NCBI GenBank assembly: GCA_029861795.1
Contig: JAOTYS010000177.1
Location: 1 to 8,724, forward strand
Length of the DNA: 8,724 nt
DNA from: Gammaproteobacteria bacterium
Lineage (GTDB): Bacteria; Pseudomonadota; Gammaproteobacteria; Arenicellales; JAOTYS01
Reading direction: 5' to 3'
Positions 5,851 through 8,724 of this stretch are shown one piece after another. The notes below the pieces were generated by a model. The model was given only the letters and a program-made list of their open reading frames with translations. It was not told the origin of the DNA and searched no databases. How positions within the stretch are numbered: the first letter of the stretch is position 1; the number at the start of each line of letters is the position of its first letter. Position numbers and translations under genes: made by a program.

Positions 5851-7665
5851 ATGGACTCTGAAAGCAAGCGTTCCGAGCTCAAGAAGCTCATTCTTAAAGG
5901 CAAAGAACAGGGGTTTCTCACCTATCGTGAGATTAATGACCATCTGCCTGAAGACATGCATGACACAGACCAGATCGAAGCTGTTGTCAACATGATCAAC
6001 GATATGGGTATTTTTGTATACGACAAGGCCCCTGACCCGGACAGCTTGCTGTTGAAGGCAGAGTCTCCAGATGATGAGGAAGTGGCTGAAGAAGCCGAGG
6101 CTGTTTTAACTACGGCAGTTGAAAGCGAATTCGGGCGCACTACTGACCCGGTGCGTATGTATATGCGCGAGATGGGCACTGTCGATCTGCTCACACGTAA
6201 AGACGAAATCGCTTTGGCCAAACGTATAGAAGACGGGATTCGTCAAAGCACCGATGCGGTGGCCACCTGTCCCACCACCATTGCCGAAGTCCTGCGTATG
6301 TCGGATTTGATTGAAAAGGCAGAAATGCGACTCACCGACCTGGTGGCCGACTTTATTGATCCCAACGCCGAGGAGCTACCAATACCCGAGGCCGTTCAGG
6401 CGCAACACCAAGATGTTGATGACAGTGGGGAAGGCGCTGAGGAAGACTTAGGACCGGACCCCGAGGAAGCGTGCGAGCGATTCGAGCGCATCCGCAAGCT
6501 GCACGAAAGACTTATGCGGGCACTTGACCGTCATGGTATCGGCAGCAATCAAGCCCAGAAGATACAACAGAAGCTCGCGGCCGAGTTTCTGGAGATCAAG
6601 TTTGTGCCCAAGCAAATTGATGCTCTTTGGGACCATGTCCGTAGTTTGGTGGAGCAGGTGCGGGCACGGGAGAAAACGATAATCTATATCTGTATCAGTC
6701 TTGCACGGGTGCCACGCAAGAGTTTCATTAAAACATTTATCGGAAACGAAACTAACCCTAACTGGGTAGACACTCTGATCGAGAATGGAGAAGGCGATAT
6801 CAAGGTGCTCAAGGCGCACCGGGAAGAGTTCAAAGCTGCACAACAGAAACTCATACAGCTTGAGCAAAAGGTAGGTATGCCTCTGTCTGAGCTCAAGGAA
6901 GTCAATCGTCGTATGTCAATCGGCGAGGCCAAGGCACGACGCGCAAAGAAAGAAATGGTGGAGGCCAACCTGCGCCTCGTCATCTCTATTGCCAAGAAGT
7001 ACACCAATCGTGGATTACAGTTCCTCGATCTTATCCAAGAAGGGAATATCGGCCTGATGAAGGCCGTAGACAAATTCGAATATCGACGCGGCTATAAGTT
7101 CTCCACGTATGCAACCTGGTGGATACGGCAAGCGATCACCCGCTCTATCGCGGACCAAGCGCGCACCATCCGCATTCCGGTACACATGATCGAGACGATC
7201 AACAAACTTAATCGAGTGTCTCGCCAAATCCTTCAAGAGCAAGGCCGAGAGGCGCTACCGGAGGAATTGGCCGAACGTATGGAAATGCCAGAGGAAAAGA
7301 TTCGCAAGGTATTAAAGATCGCCAAGGAACCCATCTCCATGGAAACTCCAATCGGTGATGATGAGGATTCGCACTTGGGCGATTTTATCGAAGACAAAAA
7401 TGTTCACGCGCCGCTCGAGTCAGCCACGGGCTCAGGTCTACAAGTCTCAACACAGGATATCCTCGATACCCTCACGCCACGGGAAGCAAAGGTACTGCGC
7501 ATGCGATTTGGCATCGGCATGAACACCGACCATACCCTGGAGGAGGTCGGCAAGCAGTTCGACGTTACACGTGAGCGCATCCGACAGATTGAGGCCAAAG
7601 CACTGCGCAAGCTGCGCCACCCAACCCGCTCCGAACACCTGCGAAGCTTCCTAGAGCAGAGCTAA
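5851..7665 (+). CDS. rpoD: RNA polymerase primary sigma factor (sigma-70)
   Basis: RpoD directs RNA polymerase to housekeeping promoters. The 604-residue product (E. coli 613) has region 1.1 at about 1-80 with its [16 protein letters not shown] signature and region 1.2 around 96-127 ([13 protein letters not shown]). An acidic non-conserved region follows, about 130-365. Regions 2.1-2.4 span about 365-440, with W423, W424, Q427 and T430 matching E. coli W433, W434, Q437 and T440 of -10 recognition. Regions 3 and 4 follow, ending in the helix-turn-helix with R574, E575 and R578 (E. coli R584, E585, R588) that reads the -35 element. The conserved DNA-reading residues justify using sigma-70 consensus matching for promoters here. 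The start ATG is 78 bases after dnaG, behind an AT-rich leader with only a weak, distant GAG (5837-5839). Last gene of the operon; a strong hairpin follows directly. Confidence 0.99.
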   Translation: MDSESKRSELKKLILKGKEQGFLTYREINDHLPEDMHDTDQIEAVVNMINDMGIFVYDKAPDPDSLLLKAESPDDEEVAEEAEAVLTTAVESEFGRTTDPVRMYMREMGTVDLLTRKDEIALAKRIEDGIRQSTDAVATCPTTIAEVLRMSDLIEKAEMRLTDLVADFIDPNAEELPIPEAVQAQHQDVDDSGEGAEEDLGPDPEEACERFERIRKLHERLMRALDRHGIGSNQAQKIQQKLAAEFLEIKFVPKQIDALWDHVRSLVEQVRAREKTIIYICISLARVPRKSFIKTFIGNETNPNWVDTLIENGEGDIKVLKAHREEFKAAQQKLIQLEQKVGMPLSELKEVNRRMSIGEAKARRAKKEMVEANLRLVISIAKKYTNRGLQFLDLIQEGNIGLMKAVDKFEYRRGYKFSTYATWWIRQAITRSIADQARTIRIPVHMIETINKLNRVSRQILQEQGREALPEELAERMEMPEEKIRKVLKIAKEPISMETPIGDDEDSHLGDFIEDKNVHAPLESATGSGLQVSTQDILDTLTPREAKVLRMRFGIGMNTDHTLEEVGKQFDVTRERIRQIEAKALRKLRHPTRSEHLRSFLEQS

Positions 7666-7686
7666 GGTCGCGCCAGTGGCGCGACC
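7666..7686 (+). terminator. Hairpin immediately after rpoD
   Basis: GGTCGCGCC (7666-7674) and GGCGCGACC (7678-7686) form a perfect 9-bp GC-rich stem with an AGT loop, starting at the first base after the rpoD stop. It is placed to end the operon. The following bases (CAACCCTAAAATT) lack a T-run, so termination may need Rho, or the hairpin may mainly protect the mRNA end. It also separates operon transcription from the tRNA 71 bases on. Confidence 0.6.
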
Positions 7687-7757
7687 CAACCCTAAAATTC
7701 GAATGGGCGAAGTTGCACCCCGAGACTGCGTTGGGAAGTACAATCTATCCTACATTT

Positions 7758-7834
7758 GGGCCTGTAGCTCAGTTGGTTAGAGCAGTGGACTCATAATCCA
7801 TTGGTCGTAGGTTCGAGTCCTACCGGGCCCACCA
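7758..7834 (+). tRNA. tRNA with anticodon CAT, probably tRNA-Ile2 (lysidine-modified); Met is the alternative
   Basis: A complete 77-base tRNA with encoded CCA (7832-7834). The acceptor stem GGGCCTG pairs with CGGGCCC (7824-7830). The D-arm is GCTC/GAGC; the anticodon stem GTGGA/TCCAT encloses the loop CTCATAA with anticodon CAT; the T-arm is GTAGG/CCTAC around TTCGAGT. C4-G69 and C5-G68 in the acceptor stem are known determinants for TilS, which makes lysidine in tRNA-Ile2 reading AUA; E. coli elongator tRNA-Met has other pairs there. The TTGGTCG variable-loop region also resembles E. coli tRNA-Ile2. Automatic annotation would probably call it Met. The lack of an initiator-type C1 mismatch excludes fMet. 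A weak TACAAT at 7739-7744 is the only promoter-like hint upstream. Its 3' end probably serves as the integration site of the element to the right. Confidence 0.95.
7807..7834 (+). other. Probable attachment-site core (tRNA 3' end, att junction)
   Basis: The T-arm and 3' acceptor strand of the tRNA are followed 75 bases later by a tyrosine recombinase that points back at the tRNA. Elements of this kind usually integrate into tRNA 3' ends and restore the gene with their own copy. The crossover would then lie in this 3' part, and a direct repeat of it should mark the far end of the element, outside the window. The exact core limits cannot be set from one copy. Confidence 0.4.
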
Positions 7835-7881
7835 ATTAAATCAAACAGTTAGCGGGCACCGAACCGATGTCCCTATCGGCC

Positions 7882-7900
7882 TTGCGGGAGGTTTGCGGGA
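7882..7900. repeat. Tandem 8-base repeat at the element junction
   Basis: TTGCGGGA occurs at 7882-7889 and again at 7893-7900, an 11-base period of about one helical turn. It lies between the tRNA and the integrase stop, where arm-type integrase or excisionase sites are often found. A short inverted repeat, CCGAT (7864-7868) and ATCGG (7875-7879), lies just to the left. The binding role is speculative. Confidence 0.35.
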
Positions 7901-7909
7901 CCTAGGGGC

Positions 7910-8724
7910 CTAAGCTACTGAAAGCCTTCGCAAGACGACCAACTGCGGTCGTCCCTGCCCACGATCACAAACACGATTCGCCGCCTCGATGAGATGACTC
8001 AACTCCGCGGCCGAATAGTGTGTGGTGATCCTCCCTGACCGATGTCCTAATAGATCCTGACGATCTTCAAACGATACCCCTGCAGCACGAAGCCGTCGTC
8101 CAAAGGTGTGCTTTAAGTCGTGCACTCGAACTTGCGGCAAGTGGGCCTTTTGTCTGGCAGCTCTCCACCCGTTACTCAACATCCTTTTGATCGGCCCACC
8201 CCTAAAAGTGAACACATGAGTTCGATGCTTCCCGCGTTGCGCGTCGATGATTGATTGCGCAATTCGGTTAAGTGCGACCAAACGGTCCTCCGAATTCTTC
8301 ACGTGCTCCCCTGGAATGATAAACACCGATGTGTTGAGTTCGGACACCGCGACTTCCCAGTCCCAACGAAGTTGACAGATCTCACTATCCCGGCATCCGG
8401 TATTAACGGCAAATAACGCCATGTCTGCCAGATGCCGCGGCAGCTCCCTGAACAATCTATCCTGTTCTTCCCAAGACAGTGGATACGGCCTTCGTTGATC
8501 ACTGATCGGTAACAACCGAATCTTCGGAGCATGAGCGATCCACGACAGGCCGTGATCATCCACCCACTCCGTTGCCGCCAGGTTCAGAATTCGGCGAACG
8601 ATCTTCATCCCATGGTTGATGGTCGCCGCCTTCACTCCCTGCTCGCGCCGGTATTGTACCCATTGCTCCAGTGTCCCCATGTGCACATTGTCCAGCGGTG
8701 CCAACCCAATCCATGGCATCAGAT
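7910..8724 (-). CDS. Tyrosine-type site-specific recombinase/integrase (N-terminus beyond window)
   Basis: This is a phage-type integrase that would cut and rejoin the attachment sites of a mobile element. The frame has no stop before the right edge. The visible first Met (8717-8719) is probably internal, because integrases usually have a longer N-terminal part. Counting from it, a SAM-like core-binding domain (about 8-55) precedes the catalytic domain. Catalytic positions are R110 (NTGCRDSE), K141 (VKNSED), H200, H226 (LGHRS) and nucleophile Y235 (THYS). The second catalytic Arg of the HxxR box is Lys203 (HDLKHTF). I recall a proteobacterial integrase group with this HDLK box, so it may be a lineage trait rather than damage. 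The gene reads toward the tRNA, stopping 75 bases from it, typical of tRNA-integrated islands. A 7-bp inverted repeat lies inside its 3' end. Confidence 0.93.
   Translation of the reverse strand, partial: LMPWIGLAPLDNVHMGTLEQWVQYRREQGVKAATINHGMKIVRRILNLAATEWVDDHGLSWIAHAPKIRLLPISDQRRPYPLSWEEQDRLFRELPRHLADMALFAVNTGCRDSEICQLRWDWEVAVSELNTSVFIIPGEHVKNSEDRLVALNRIAQSIIDAQRGKHRTHVFTFRGGPIKRMLSNGWRAARQKAHLPQVRVHDLKHTFGRRLRAAGVSFEDRQDLLGHRSGRITTHYSAAELSHLIEAANRVCDRGQGRPQLVVLRRLSVA
7934..7953. repeat. Inverted repeat within the integrase 3' end
   Basis: GACGACC (7934-7940) and GGTCGTC (7947-7953) are perfect 7-bp inverted arms with a 6-base spacer. They lie inside the last codons of the integrase, about 20 bases before its stop. 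It could be a transcript-end hairpin or a protein site near the attachment region, or chance within coding sequence. Confidence 0.35.

Noticed and set aside
6448..6867. Long minus-strand reading frames opposite rpoD (also 6684-7073 and 5922-6221)
   Set aside because: They lie opposite strongly conserved sigma-70 codons, resemble no protein I recognise and have no ribosome binding context; they are shadows of rpoD codon use.
7713..7744. TTGCAC and TACAAT as the tRNA promoter
   Set aside because: The spacer would be 20 bases; other pairings match poorly, so no promoter was called.
1..8724. CRISPR array, riboswitch, rRNA or insertion sequence ends
   Set aside because: No regularly spaced repeats, no recognised riboswitch core and no transposase other than the integrase were seen.

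Overview
This window looks like a chromosomal segment of a non-enteric gammaproteobacterium. It holds a core housekeeping block, with what is probably the edge of an integrated mobile element at its right end. The block reads: pteridine reductase (left edge, truncated) / folK-folB / plsY / tsaD / rpsU-yqeY-dnaG-rpoD / tRNA. This is the macromolecular synthesis locus (S21, primase, sigma-70) with the tsaD, plsY and folB neighbours known from gammaproteobacteria. From memory, the order closely matches the one in Pseudomonas, including yqeY between rpsU and dnaG and a CAT-anticodon tRNA after rpoD. Protein features (S21 of 71 residues; near-identical sigma-70 regions 2 to 4 and TsaD metal-site numbering relative to E. 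coli) support this. The genus cannot be named from the sequence alone.

Region by region. Positions 1-389 hold the 3' end of a pterin-type short-chain dehydrogenase (FolM-like), reading right. It converges on folB-folK, a leftward pair that abuts with no gap and serves tetrahydrofolate synthesis. A 118-base spacer separates folB from the divergent plsY (phospholipid synthesis). plsY and tsaD (t6A tRNA modification) converge and overlap by 4 bases at their stop codons. A 122-base spacer with face-to-face promoters separates tsaD from rpsU. rpsU, yqeY, dnaG and rpoD read rightward with spacers of 51, 133 and 78 bases, and a hairpin follows rpoD. A tRNA with anticodon CAT (7758-7834) comes next; its acceptor stem favours tRNA-Ile2 (lysidine type) over elongator Met.

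From 7835 the character changes. After a 75-base non-coding junction with short repeats, a tyrosine recombinase reads leftward toward the tRNA and runs off the right edge. This is the usual architecture of an integrative element or genomic island inserted at a tRNA 3' end. Any novel cargo would lie to the right, outside the window. No undescribed system is visible here. The points most worth a second look are a Lys in place of the second catalytic Arg of the integrase, an Arg in place of a conserved His in FolK, a possible leaderless dnaG transcript, palindromic -10 elements in both divergent spacers, and the Ile2-versus-Met identity of the tRNA.
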